Assembly: GCA_007122045.1 (NCBI GenBank)
Contig: SKJM01000579.1
Location: 1 to 5,302 of the forward strand
Reading direction: 5' to 3'
DNA from: Planctomycetales bacterium
Lineage (GTDB): Bacteria; Planctomycetota; Planctomycetia; Pirellulales; Thermoguttaceae
DNA length: 5,302 nt
Shown here one piece after another: positions 1 to 5,302 of the stretch. A program made the position numbers and the translations under genes. Below the pieces are notes generated by a model. It had not been told where the DNA came from. It saw only the letters and a program-made list of their open reading frames with translations, and ran no database searches. Every line of letters starts with the position of its first letter. Within the stretch, counting starts at the first letter, position 1.

Positions 1-7
1 AAATCCT

Positions 8-91
8 TGGTGGGACTGCGCAAGCCACGCTTAGCCCGTTTGCACGTCGTGCGCTGGAACCACGCCCGGCCAAGCGACCGAAGTCCCACCA
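8..91. repeat. Inverted repeat with nested stems, probable structured intergenic element
   Basis: TGGTGGGACT (8-17) and AGTCCCACCA (82-91) are perfect reverse complements 64 bp apart. Inside, GCGCA (18-22) can pair with TGCGC (50-54), AAGC (22-25) with GCTT (29-32), and GCAC (42-45) with GTGC (49-52). Some of these pairings exclude each other. No T-run follows either side, so it is not a classical intrinsic terminator, though it could slow or end transcription from the operon. It could be a dispersed palindromic repeat of the genome. Confidence 0.5.
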
Positions 92-222
92 GAGTCTTGG
101 CTTGCTTGTCACCACCCTACATCGTCGTGAATGATCCGGGCTATCGATTTGACCGTAGCCGAAGTCGGAGACGGAGACTCCCGCCACTTGGAAGCCGGGA
201 CCTGCCGGTCGGTCGGGCACAA

Positions 223-242
223 CGGACAGGAATATCCATCCT
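223..242 (+). repeat. Diverged third copy of the intergenic repeat, inverted and downstream of the operon
   Basis: Matches 19 of 20 bases of the repeat core, with A at 234 where the other copies have G. It is on the opposite strand to copies A and B, so the operon is bracketed by inverted copies. The change turns one C-G pair of the small stem into a mismatch. It lies 38 bp past the stop of the lptC-like gene. Confidence 0.75.
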
Positions 243-279
243 GCCGGTCAGCGGCGGCGTGCACGACGCACGGCGGCGC

Positions 280-3200
280 TCAGCGTCGGCCGGGTTGGAA
301 GTGGCTCAGTTCAAGCGACCGCGCGCCGTCGACCTTCAGCCGGTTGCTGCCCGGCCAGAACAAGATGCGCTGGGCCGCGGCATGGGCCATCGGGCCGCCG
401 ATCTGCTGCTGCCGGAACAGTTGGGCGTCGCTCCGGCCGTCGCCCTCGAGCACCAGCAGGTCCTTTGCTTCGGAGTAGGTCATGCGGATGGCGCGGGCCG
501 TGTAGACGGCCGATTCGACGATGGTATTGCCCGCGGCCTCGAATTCGGCCGTCTGCTGGGAACCGTCGGGCCGCAGCACCTGGCGGACCGACAGGCGGTT
601 GCAGTTCATCACCAGGCCGCGCGGGCCCAGCAATTGGGGGTCGTCGGGCGGGACCGCCGCTTGCAGCGAATCGGCCGGGGTGTAGATGGTTCGCACCTCG
701 TCGTGGAAGGTCAATTCGCGGCGGTGGATGTTCCCGGTGATGCCCCCCTGGAATCGGATGTAAAGCTGCCTGAAAGGCGCCTCGTCGTCGCTCGCCGCGC
801 CAGCCATGGGCATGGCCCCCGCGCCGGCCAGCGGCCCGTCGGCCGCGGCCTGCCGCACGCTCACCAGCCAGCCCGGGCCGCCGGCGGTCAGGTCGCCGCT
901 GAGGAGGTTCACGTTCAAGTCGCGGGCCTGCATGCGTTCGTGGGCCGTGGTGTGTCGGCCGTCGGTGCCGTAGCTTTCCATCAACGCGCCGCCGCGGCAG
1001 AAGACCTGCTCGGCCTGCGGCGGTTCGCCGACGTCGGCTTCGGCGAACCGGACGGGCTGCTGAAATTGGACCTCCAGCAATTCGGTATTCAGCGCCTGTT
1101 GCGGGGTTCGCGCTACGACCGTGTCTTCGAACCGCGCCGTCCGCCCGTCGAACGCCATGCGGTGTCGCCAGGTGATCGCCAAGCGGGTGGCTGAGGGTAG
1201 GGGGCGGCCCTCGAGATCGCGGTCCAGCGGGAGCGTCATCGTGCCCGCCCCGTCAATCAACAGCCGGTTCGTGCCCCGGTTTACGTGGATGTGGTTGGCT
1301 TCGATCGCCATGCCGCGGCCCTCGAATTGGGCCGGTCCGCCGGCGATCGTCACCGCCGCGCCGTCCGTGTCGGCATCGACCACGTGGATGCGGTCGCCGC
1401 GGACGAGCACGGGCCGCTCGCCGGGGAGGCTGGTTTGCGTCTCGGCGAAGCGCGCGTCGCCTTCGATATACACCTCCGCAACCTGGGTGGCTTGCTCACC
1501 CAGCAGGATGCGGGCGTGCAGGGTCTTGCCGCTCACCTCGAACTGCTGCGCCACGCCGGGAACCGGGGCCGGCTCGGGGCCGGCGTCTGGCCCAGGCAAG
1601 GCCGCTGCGGCGTGCAGAGGGCCGCTCCCCGACGGCGCCGCCCCGCCAGGCTCCCGGAACACGACCGGCTTGAGTTCCATCGGCGGACCGCCGTCGCGGG
1701 GCACCCGCTGCCGCGGCTGCGAGGCTTGCGCGCCGGGCTGCCGGTTCGACCCTGCCCCGGGCGCCAGTTCGCCGAATACGACGGTCAATTCGTCGACCGA
1801 GCCGTCGAGTTGGGGCGAGCGGATGCGCACGTCCCGGGAGGCGTCCATCCGGTGGGGTCGCAGCCGAGGTTCCTCCTGTCCCGGCGACGGCGGCAACTGC
1901 TCAAAACGGAACTGGACCGTTTCGGCCTCCAACTGCCCAACGCCGCGGAACCGCAGCCACGCGCTGCCGTCCACCGTGACCACCTGCCCGGCCTCATCCG
2001 GCGCCACGCGGGCTTCCTTCTGCCACGACACTTCGAGCGGGTCGTCCGGCTGATCGGCCGTATATCCCCGCAGCCAACCGGGTCCCTCGGCCGCCATCTG
2101 TGCAAGTTCGCCCGAGGCATCGGGTTGATAGACCAGACGTCGGGCACGGATTTCGTTCGCCCGCTGACGCAGCATCGCTTCGCGGTCGTGCTCGAGCACA
2201 ATGCGACCGTTGGTCAAGTCGTACCGGAGCAGCCGGCCCCGCGCCACGACGCCCTGGTTCGGCGCCGATACGGTCACCGGGTCGCCGGTGGCTTCGATCC
2301 GCTGCGGCACCAGGTCCAGCGACGGCCGGTCCTCGCGCTGGCTGGTTGGCACCAGCCGGGTGGTGCCGCGGTAGGTGGTTTCGGCCGGCCGGTCGCGTTC
2401 GACGAAGTAGATCGCCAGGCGGTCGCAGTCGAGCCGGTCGTCGCGGCCTTCCGGGTTCAGCCGGAGTACCCGGACCTGCTGCTCGAATGAGGCCACCTTG
2501 CCGGGAATGTCGAACCGGAAAGGCCCTTCACAGGTGATTTCGACCGGCAGGCCGGCCGCGCCGCCGTCGCCGTCAGCGTCGCCGGCCGCCGGTCGATTGC
2601 CGCGCCGGGCGATCCGCTCCGGGGCCGCCTGCCCCAACTGCAAGTACAGCCGTTCGACGTGGCGCAGTTCGAACAACTCGATGCCGGCCACCGAGGGGGT
2701 GGGGTGGGTGCCCGCCGAATCGCCTTCCGCCAGCTTGATTCGCAAGTCGCGGCCCCGGCCGTAGTGCGGCCCGAACCGGAAATCGACCGCGTGCGGGGTG
2801 ACGACCTCGTTGCGGGTCATGGTCACGTCGCGCGTGACGACGAGCAGCTCGTCTTCCGGGCTGTCGGACTCCCCCCGGCTGCGGATCGTGATGCGGCCCT
2901 GCAACTGCCCGCCGACGATCTCCCCCACGTCGGCGCGCCGCAGGTCGAACGGGCGGTCGAACTCCAGCACGGCGCCCTCGGGGGCTTCCAGGACGATGGC
3001 CCGGCGAAGACGTTGCTCCTCGCTTTCGGCGGGCCCCTCGGGGATGAGGATCATGGCGCAGGGCCGCAGCTCCAGCCGGCCGTCGCCCAGGTTGCGGTAG
3101 TCCTGCATGAGGAGCTGGAACTGGTCGCTCTCAAGGATTTTGGGGTTCTTCAGGGCCCAGGAGTCGGGCGGGAAGAGGCCGGCCAGGGCGGCGATGCGGG

Positions 3201-3375
3201 GGTCGATCCGCTCGGCCGCGCTCCGCTGCCGCCCGGCGCTGCTTTCCGCCTCGGGGTGCCGCGACGCGGTCGGTTCGATCAGCGGAACGGCCACGGCGGC
3301 GTACAGCCAGTACGCCGCCAGAACGGCCAGAAAGCTTGCGGCGGTTCGGGTGATGCGGGCCATGGAGCAGCGCAA
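280..3375 (-). CDS. Large membrane-anchored LptC/LptA (OstA)-like periplasmic protein, probable LPS transport component
   Basis: The 1031-residue protein starts with a short basic stretch and one hydrophobic segment (about 11-32), an uncleaved anchor or signal peptide that puts the rest in the periplasm. There are no other membrane segments. The body is a run of beta-rich units like the LptA/LptC/OstA fold, alternating short strands such as FEQQVRVLR (297-305), RYDLTNGRIVLE (384-395), VNRGTNRLLIDGAG (698-711), MTYSEAKDLLVLEGDG (965-980) and FWPGSNRLKVDGA (1006-1018). GPGWL occurs at 431-435 and 833-837, suggesting internal duplication. A Pro/Gly/Ala-rich, probably disordered linker (about 537-608) divides the body in two. 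E. coli LptC and LptA are each under 200 residues, so this chain could hold several such modules. Position right after kdsC, where lptC normally sits, supports a role in LPS export. The start is TTG at 3375, with AAGGG 9 nt upstream. ATG 3363 has no SD. Fold and role are inferred from sequence pattern and context, not a clear full-length match. Confidence 0.78.
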   Translation of the reverse strand: MRCSMARITRTAASFLAVLAAYWLYAAVAVPLIEPTASRHPEAESSAGRQRSAAERIDPRIAALAGLFPPDSWALKNPKILESDQFQLLMQDYRNLGDGRLELRPCAMILIPEGPAESEEQRLRRAIVLEAPEGAVLEFDRPFDLRRADVGEIVGGQLQGRITIRSRGESDSPEDELLVVTRDVTMTRNEVVTPHAVDFRFGPHYGRGRDLRIKLAEGDSAGTHPTPSVAGIELFELRHVERLYLQLGQAAPERIARRGNRPAAGDADGDGGAAGLPVEITCEGPFRFDIPGKVASFEQQVRVLRLNPEGRDDRLDCDRLAIYFVERDRPAETTYRGTTRLVPTSQREDRPSLDLVPQRIEATGDPVTVSAPNQGVVARGRLLRYDLTNGRIVLEHDREAMLRQRANEIRARRLVYQPDASGELAQMAAEGPGWLRGYTADQPDDPLEVSWQKEARVAPDEAGQVVTVDGSAWLRFRGVGQLEAETVQFRFEQLPPSPGQEEPRLRPHRMDASRDVRIRSPQLDGSVDELTVVFGELAPGAGSNRQPGAQASQPRQRVPRDGGPPMELKPVVFREPGGAAPSGSGPLHAAAALPGPDAGPEPAPVPGVAQQFEVSGKTLHARILLGEQATQVAEVYIEGDARFAETQTSLPGERPVLVRGDRIHVVDADTDGAAVTIAGGPAQFEGRGMAIEANHIHVNRGTNRLLIDGAGTMTLPLDRDLEGRPLPSATRLAITWRHRMAFDGRTARFEDTVVARTPQQALNTELLEVQFQQPVRFAEADVGEPPQAEQVFCRGGALMESYGTDGRHTTAHERMQARDLNVNLLSGDLTAGGPGWLVSVRQAAADGPLAGAGAMPMAGAASDDEAPFRQLYIRFQGGITGNIHRRELTFHDEVRTIYTPADSLQAAVPPDDPQLLGPRGLVMNCNRLSVRQVLRPDGSQQTAEFEAAGNTIVESAVYTARAIRMTYSEAKDLLVLEGDGRSDAQLFRQQQIGGPMAHAAAQRILFWPGSNRLKVDGARSLELSHFQPGRR

Positions 3376-3384
3376 CCGGGGGCG

Positions 3385-3389
3385 CCCTT
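3385..3389 (-). promoter_or_regulatory. Ribosome binding site that selects the TTG start of the lptC-like gene
   Basis: AAGGG begins one base after the kdsC TAG stop and lies 9 nt before TTG 3375. The nearby in-frame ATG at 3363 would be 21 nt away from it and has no purine-rich site of its own, so the TTG is the preferred start. Confidence 0.6.
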
Positions 3390-3390
3390 G

Positions 3391-3912
3391 CTAAGTGAGG
3401 TAACTCTGCACGACGTCGTCCCAGCGGCGCTGCGACCGGAGGATGTGTTCGATGGTCTCGCGCACGGCGCCGGCCCCGCCGGGCAACCGCGCGACGTAGT
3501 GCGCCGCCTGGCGCAGCTCGGCGCACGCGTCGGCCACGGCTACGCCCAGCCCCACGGCGGTCACGGCCGGCAGGTCGGGCAGGTCGTCGCCGAGGTAGCT
3601 CACCTGGCGGAGGGCGAGCCCCAGCGACTCGGCAATTTCGCGCACCGCCGCCCGTTTGTCATCGACGCCCTGGCGGACGATTTCCTCTCCCAACTCGGCC
3701 GCCCGCAGGGTCACAATGTGCGAACTCCGCGCGGTGACCAGCCCAAAGCGGTACCCGGCCTTCTGCCACAACCGGATGCCCATGCCGTCGCGGATGTGAA
3801 ACCGCTTGGTTTCCACGCCGGCGTTGTCGACCACGATGCGGCCGTCGGTCATCACGCCGTCGACGTCGGAGAGGATCAGTTCGATGGGTTGGCAGCGGCG
3901 GTCGAGGTCCAT
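3391..3912 (-). CDS. kdsC: 3-deoxy-D-manno-octulosonate-8-phosphate phosphatase (KdsC, HAD superfamily)
   Basis: Hydrolyses Kdo-8-phosphate to Kdo in the cytoplasm, the step before CMP-Kdo formation. The 173-residue protein has the short capless KdsC form of the HAD fold. Motif I is DVDGVMTDG at 16-24 (nucleophile D16, acid/base D18). FHIRDGMGI at 38-46 is a KdsC signature. Motif II is T60 in VTARSS, where many relatives have a glycine in place of A61. K86 fits the motif III lysine, and GDDLPDLP at 108-115 is motif IV, binding Mg2+ through D109 and D110. LPGGAGAVRE at 143-152 matches the conserved C-terminal segment. The length is close to the 188 residues of E. coli KdsC. It starts 11 nt after the kdsD stop, and its SD (AAAGG) overlaps that stop codon, which suggests coupled translation. 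A generic HAD phosphatase is possible, but the motifs and the kdsD neighbour make KdsC by far the best call. Confidence 0.93.
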   Translation of the reverse strand: MDLDRRCQPIELILSDVDGVMTDGRIVVDNAGVETKRFHIRDGMGIRLWQKAGYRFGLVTARSSHIVTLRAAELGEEIVRQGVDDKRAAVREIAESLGLALRQVSYLGDDLPDLPAVTAVGLGVAVADACAELRQAAHYVARLPGGAGAVRETIEHILRSQRRWDDVVQSYLT

Positions 3913-3920
3913 GGCACTAG

Positions 3921-3925
3921 CCTTT
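3921..3925 (-). promoter_or_regulatory. Ribosome binding site of kdsC overlapping the kdsD stop codon
   Basis: The sequence TAAAGG joins the kdsD TAA stop (3926-3924) to an AAAGG SD that lies 8 nt before the kdsC ATG at 3912. The overlap implies that ribosomes finishing kdsD can start again on kdsC. Confidence 0.65.
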
Positions 3926-5024
3926 ACGCGGCTCCCTCGCCCTCGGGTTCGGGGAAAACGCGGTAATGCGGTGCGCCGGCCGGTTCCGGCCCGTCGGACT
4001 CGCCGTTTACGGTGTCCTGGGGAAATAGGCCGACGATGTCGGTTACGTCGAGTAGGCCAACGGGGCGCCGCTCCGAGTCGACGATGGGCAACTCACTGAT
4101 CTTCCGCCGTGCCAGGATGGCCACGGCCGCGCTGAGCATCGTGCCGCAGACCGCATGGACCGGCTCGGGGGTCATCACCTCGCCGACCGGCCGGTCGAGC
4201 GAGGCATCCTGGCGGCGTTCGAAAAGCCGGGCGAGGTCGCTGTCGGTGAAAAGGCCCACCAGCCGCCGCCCGCCGTCGACCAGCATGATGGCCCCGCTGC
4301 GGCGGCCGGGCAGGCTGACGCCGACGAGCACCTCGCGCACGCTCTGTTCGGCCGGCGCCACGCGGCACTGGCCGATCGGCCGCATGTGGTCCTCGACCTT
4401 GCTCAGCCGCCGGCCCAGGCTGCCGCCGGGGTGGAAGCGGGCGAAATCTTCCGGCCGGAAGCCCCGCATCCGGCTGGTGACCAGGGCCAGGGCGTCGCCC
4501 AGGGCGAGCATCGCGGTGGTGCTCGTACTGGGCGCCAGGCCCAGGGGGTCGGCCTCGGCGAGCCGCCCCAACTCGATGGTTTCCAGGGCCGCCCGGCCCA
4601 GCGTGCTCTGCCGGCTGCCGGTAATGGCCACGATGGGCAGGCCGAACTGTTCGAACGCCGGCAGCAGGCGGACCACCTCCTCGGTTTCGCCGCTTTGCGA
4701 GAGGATCAGCAGCAGGTCGTCGGGCTGGATGCGGCCCAGGTCGCCATGGATGGCTTCAGCCGGGTGCAGGTAATGGGCGGGGGTTCCGGTGGATGCCAGC
4801 GTGGCCGCGATCTTTCGCCCCACCAGCCCCGCCTTTCCCATCCCCGTCACCATGACGCACCCCCGGCACAGCAACAACCGCTCGACGGCGCGGCAGAAGG
4901 CGCCGTCCAGCCGGGCGGCCAACCGGCCCAGCGCCCGGCTTTCGGCCACGAGGATTTCCCGGCCCTGCTGCAACTGCTCCAGGGCCGACCATTGCGGGAT
5001 TCGTGTTGCGGGCTGGGTGCTCAT
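3924..5024 (-). CDS. kdsD: Arabinose-5-phosphate isomerase (KdsD/KpsF family), SIS domain plus two CBS domains
   Basis: Interconverts ribulose-5-phosphate and arabinose-5-phosphate in the cytoplasm, the first step towards Kdo. With the start at 5024 the protein has 366 residues. The SIS domain (about 15-205) shows GMGKAG at 61-66, HPAEAIHGDLG at 87-97, SQSGETEE at 109-116, EADPLGLAPSTSTT at 157-170 and FHPGGSLGRRL at 197-207. K64, E116, E157 and H198 line up with the four residues known to matter in E. coli KdsD (K59, E111, E152, H193). Two CBS domains follow at about 213-268 and 284-335. An acidic, proline-rich tail of about 30 residues makes it longer than the 328-residue E. coli enzyme. 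The frame is open back to a TTG at 5183, but that start lies upstream of the predicted promoter and would translate intergenic repeats. ATG 5024 has AAGGA 11 nt upstream. First gene of the operon. The family assignment is firm; the 5' end is likely. Confidence 0.93.
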   Translation of the reverse strand: MSTQPATRIPQWSALEQLQQGREILVAESRALGRLAARLDGAFCRAVERLLLCRGCVMVTGMGKAGLVGRKIAATLASTGTPAHYLHPAEAIHGDLGRIQPDDLLLILSQSGETEEVVRLLPAFEQFGLPIVAITGSRQSTLGRAALETIELGRLAEADPLGLAPSTSTTAMLALGDALALVTSRMRGFRPEDFARFHPGGSLGRRLSKVEDHMRPIGQCRVAPAEQSVREVLVGVSLPGRRSGAIMLVDGGRRLVGLFTDSDLARLFERRQDASLDRPVGEVMTPEPVHAVCGTMLSAAVAILARRKISELPIVDSERRPVGLLDVTDIVGLFPQDTVNGESDGPEPAGAPHYRVFPEPEGEGAA

Positions 5025-5035
5025 CGACTCGTTGG

Positions 5036-5040
5036 TCCTT
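5036..5040 (-). promoter_or_regulatory. Ribosome binding site supporting the kdsD start at 5024
   Basis: AAGGA sits 11 nt upstream of the ATG at 5024. The spacing is slightly long, but the site supports this start over the TTG at 5183 and over the internal ATGs at 5117 and 5084, which lie inside the intergenic repeats. Confidence 0.5.
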
Positions 5041-5066
5041 GCTCGAGCGGCCGGAAGCAACCGCCT

Positions 5067-5093
5067 ACGCCGTAGGATGGACATTCCTGTCCG
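5067..5093 (-). repeat. 27-bp intergenic repeat, copy A (leader, kdsD-proximal)
   Basis: Identical over 27 bp to the copy at 5100-5126, with only 6 bp (5094-5099) between them, a period of 33 nt. The core read on the minus strand is GGACAGGAATGTCCATCCT. It contains the inverted repeat GGACA/TGTCC around a four-base loop (5079-5092). I associate this motif with dispersed intergenic repeats in Pirellula-type planctomycetes; that link is from memory. Confidence 0.85.
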
Positions 5094-5099
5094 CTGGCC

Positions 5100-5126
5100 A
5101 CGCCGTAGGATGGACATTCCTGTCCG
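5100..5126 (-). repeat. 27-bp intergenic repeat, copy B (just after the predicted transcription start)
   Basis: Perfect duplicate of 5067-5093 in the same orientation, with its inverted repeat at 5112-5125. It lies a few bases downstream of the predicted transcription start. Because the period is 33 nt, both copies read in the same frame and create the repeated peptide RTGMSILRR in the artificial N-terminal extension of kdsD. Confidence 0.85.
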
Positions 5127-5138
5127 TCGTGGGAGGGG

Positions 5139-5167
5139 ATTGTAGCGTTGGGGCGCCGGCGTGGCAA
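5139..5167 (-). promoter_or_regulatory. Predicted sigma-70-type promoter of the kdsD-kdsC-lptC-like operon
   Basis: On the minus strand TTGCCA (5167-5162) and TACAAT (5144-5139) each match the sigma-70 consensus at five of six positions and are separated by exactly 17 nt. Transcription would begin near 5132, giving a leader of about 108 nt before the kdsD ATG. It is the best match I saw upstream of the operon. Recognition by the host's main sigma factor is assumed. Confidence 0.6.
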
Positions 5168-5290
5168 CGCGGGAATTGGGCAATGGGGCCGCCCTGCTTG
5201 CTCTGCTTGCAAAGCCAGCAACCGTTCGGCCATGGGGCGGCGTTTCGGGTTCATCCGTTTGTGGGTGCGAACCGTGCCTCGTTGGAGTGC
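5168..5290. other. Upstream intergenic region, no gene seen
   Basis: Between the predicted promoter and the window end I see no supported gene. A minus-strand frame starting at ATG 5254 has no ribosome binding site and runs into the intergenic repeats. There is a 9-nt-period direct repeat of CTGCTTG (5194-5200 and 5203-5209) and a weak inverted repeat, GCCGCCC (5188-5194) with GGGCGGC (5235-5241). Confidence 0.45.
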
Positions 5291-5302
5291 CGGCTTTAGC
5301 CG
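5291..5302. repeat. Short palindrome CGGCTTTAGCCG at the window edge
   Basis: CGGCT and AGCCG are perfect reverse complements around TT. Similar CGGCTAAAGCCG palindromes are, as far as I recall, common as intergenic repeats in planctomycetes. The element is cut by the window end, so its true size is unknown. Confidence 0.35.

Larger units (their letters stand above)
1..279. other. Intergenic region downstream of the operon, no gene seen
   Basis: No reading frame here resembles a known protein, and no lptB start follows the lptC-like gene. The stretch contains the nested inverted repeat at 8-91, a tandem GGAGAC hexamer near 167-178, the diverged repeat copy at 223-242, and a small stem (CGTGC 258-262 with GCACG 268-272). 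No intrinsic terminator with a T-run is visible on either strand. Confidence 0.6.
5025..5132 (-). promoter_or_regulatory. Predicted 5' leader of the kdsD operon containing two repeat-derived hairpins
   Basis: This stretch lies between the predicted transcription start and the kdsD ATG. It holds both copies of the 27-bp repeat, so the RNA would carry two hairpins of five base pairs (GGACA with UGUCC) closed by a GGAA loop, which fits the GNRA tetraloop pattern. A third small stem (CCUAC-GGC-GUAGG, 5076-5064) follows the second copy. I recognise no known riboswitch class here. A regulatory role is possible but not shown. Confidence 0.35.

Noticed and set aside
8..91. tRNA or other known RNA gene
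   Set aside because: The stems do not form a cloverleaf, there is no recognisable TPsiC arm or CCA end, and the outer stem of 10 bp is too long for a tRNA acceptor.
258..272. Hairpin after the Lpt-like gene as an intrinsic terminator
   Set aside because: The stem is only five base pairs and no T-run follows in the direction of transcription.
7..1194. Long plus-strand open frame of 395 codons
   Set aside because: It is antisense to the Lpt-like gene, has no family resemblance or SD, and its composition (Arg, Gly, Ala, His, Gln rich) is typical of the reverse frame of GC-rich genes.
1121..2490. Two overlapping plus-strand frames (1121-2053 and 1285-2490)
   Set aside because: Both are shadows of the Lpt-like gene in different frames, with low-complexity Ser/Arg or Arg/Ala-rich products and no motifs.
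2659..3966. Long plus-strand open frame of 435 codons
   Set aside because: It runs antisense across three genes with clear function, including conserved KdsC motifs on the other strand. GC-rich DNA has few stop codons, so long shadows are expected.
4012..5075. Plus-strand frames opposite kdsD (4012-4773, 4155-5075)
   Set aside because: The opposite strand carries the SIS and CBS domain motifs of KdsD. These frames show no recognisable domains.
5067..5126. Two-unit CRISPR-like array
   Set aside because: Only two repeats with a 6-bp spacer, no cas genes, and the repeat appears singly elsewhere in the window. The spacer is far too short for CRISPR.
5003..5299. Plus-strand frame of 98 codons over the promoter and repeats
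   Set aside because: It is made largely of repeat sequence and crosses the predicted promoter; no SD or family similarity.

Overview
The window is GC-rich and carries one compact cluster of three genes, all on the minus strand, for Gram-negative outer-membrane (LPS/Kdo) assembly. In transcription order they are a KdsD/KpsF-type arabinose-5-phosphate isomerase (5024 to 3924), a KdsC-type Kdo-8-phosphate phosphatase of the HAD superfamily (3912 to 3391) and a 1031-residue inner-membrane-anchored periplasmic protein built from LptC/LptA (OstA)-like beta modules (3375 to 280). The gaps are 11 and 15 nt, each holding a Shine-Dalgarno (SD) sequence, so the three genes look like one operon. The order kdsD-kdsC-lptC is the same as in the proteobacterial kdsD-kdsC-lptC-lptA-lptB locus.

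The organism is probably a Planctomycete of the Pirellula type. This is inferred from the high GC, the very large OstA-like protein where two small Lpt proteins would be expected, and short intergenic repeats of the form GGACAGGAATGTCCATCCTAC, which I associate with those genomes. It is not proven by the window.

Layout: 1-279 has no convincing gene. It holds a 10-bp perfect inverted repeat (8-17 with 82-91) and one diverged copy of the short repeat (223-242). The operon fills 280-5024. Positions 5025-5302 are the upstream region, with a near-consensus sigma-70-type promoter (TTGCCA, 17 nt, TACAAT) reading into kdsD. Its predicted leader of about 108 nt contains two perfect 27-bp copies of the same repeat, 33 nt apart. 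Each copy can form a small RNA hairpin with a GNRA-type loop.

Functionally, KdsD makes arabinose-5-phosphate, the precursor of Kdo. KdsC removes the phosphate from Kdo-8-phosphate. The large Lpt-like protein probably helps carry finished LPS across the periplasm. The genes for KdsA, KdsB and the LptB/F/G transporter are not in the window. No RNA genes, CRISPR arrays, insertion sequences or intrinsic terminators were seen. The many long plus-strand open frames are antisense shadows of the GC-rich genes.
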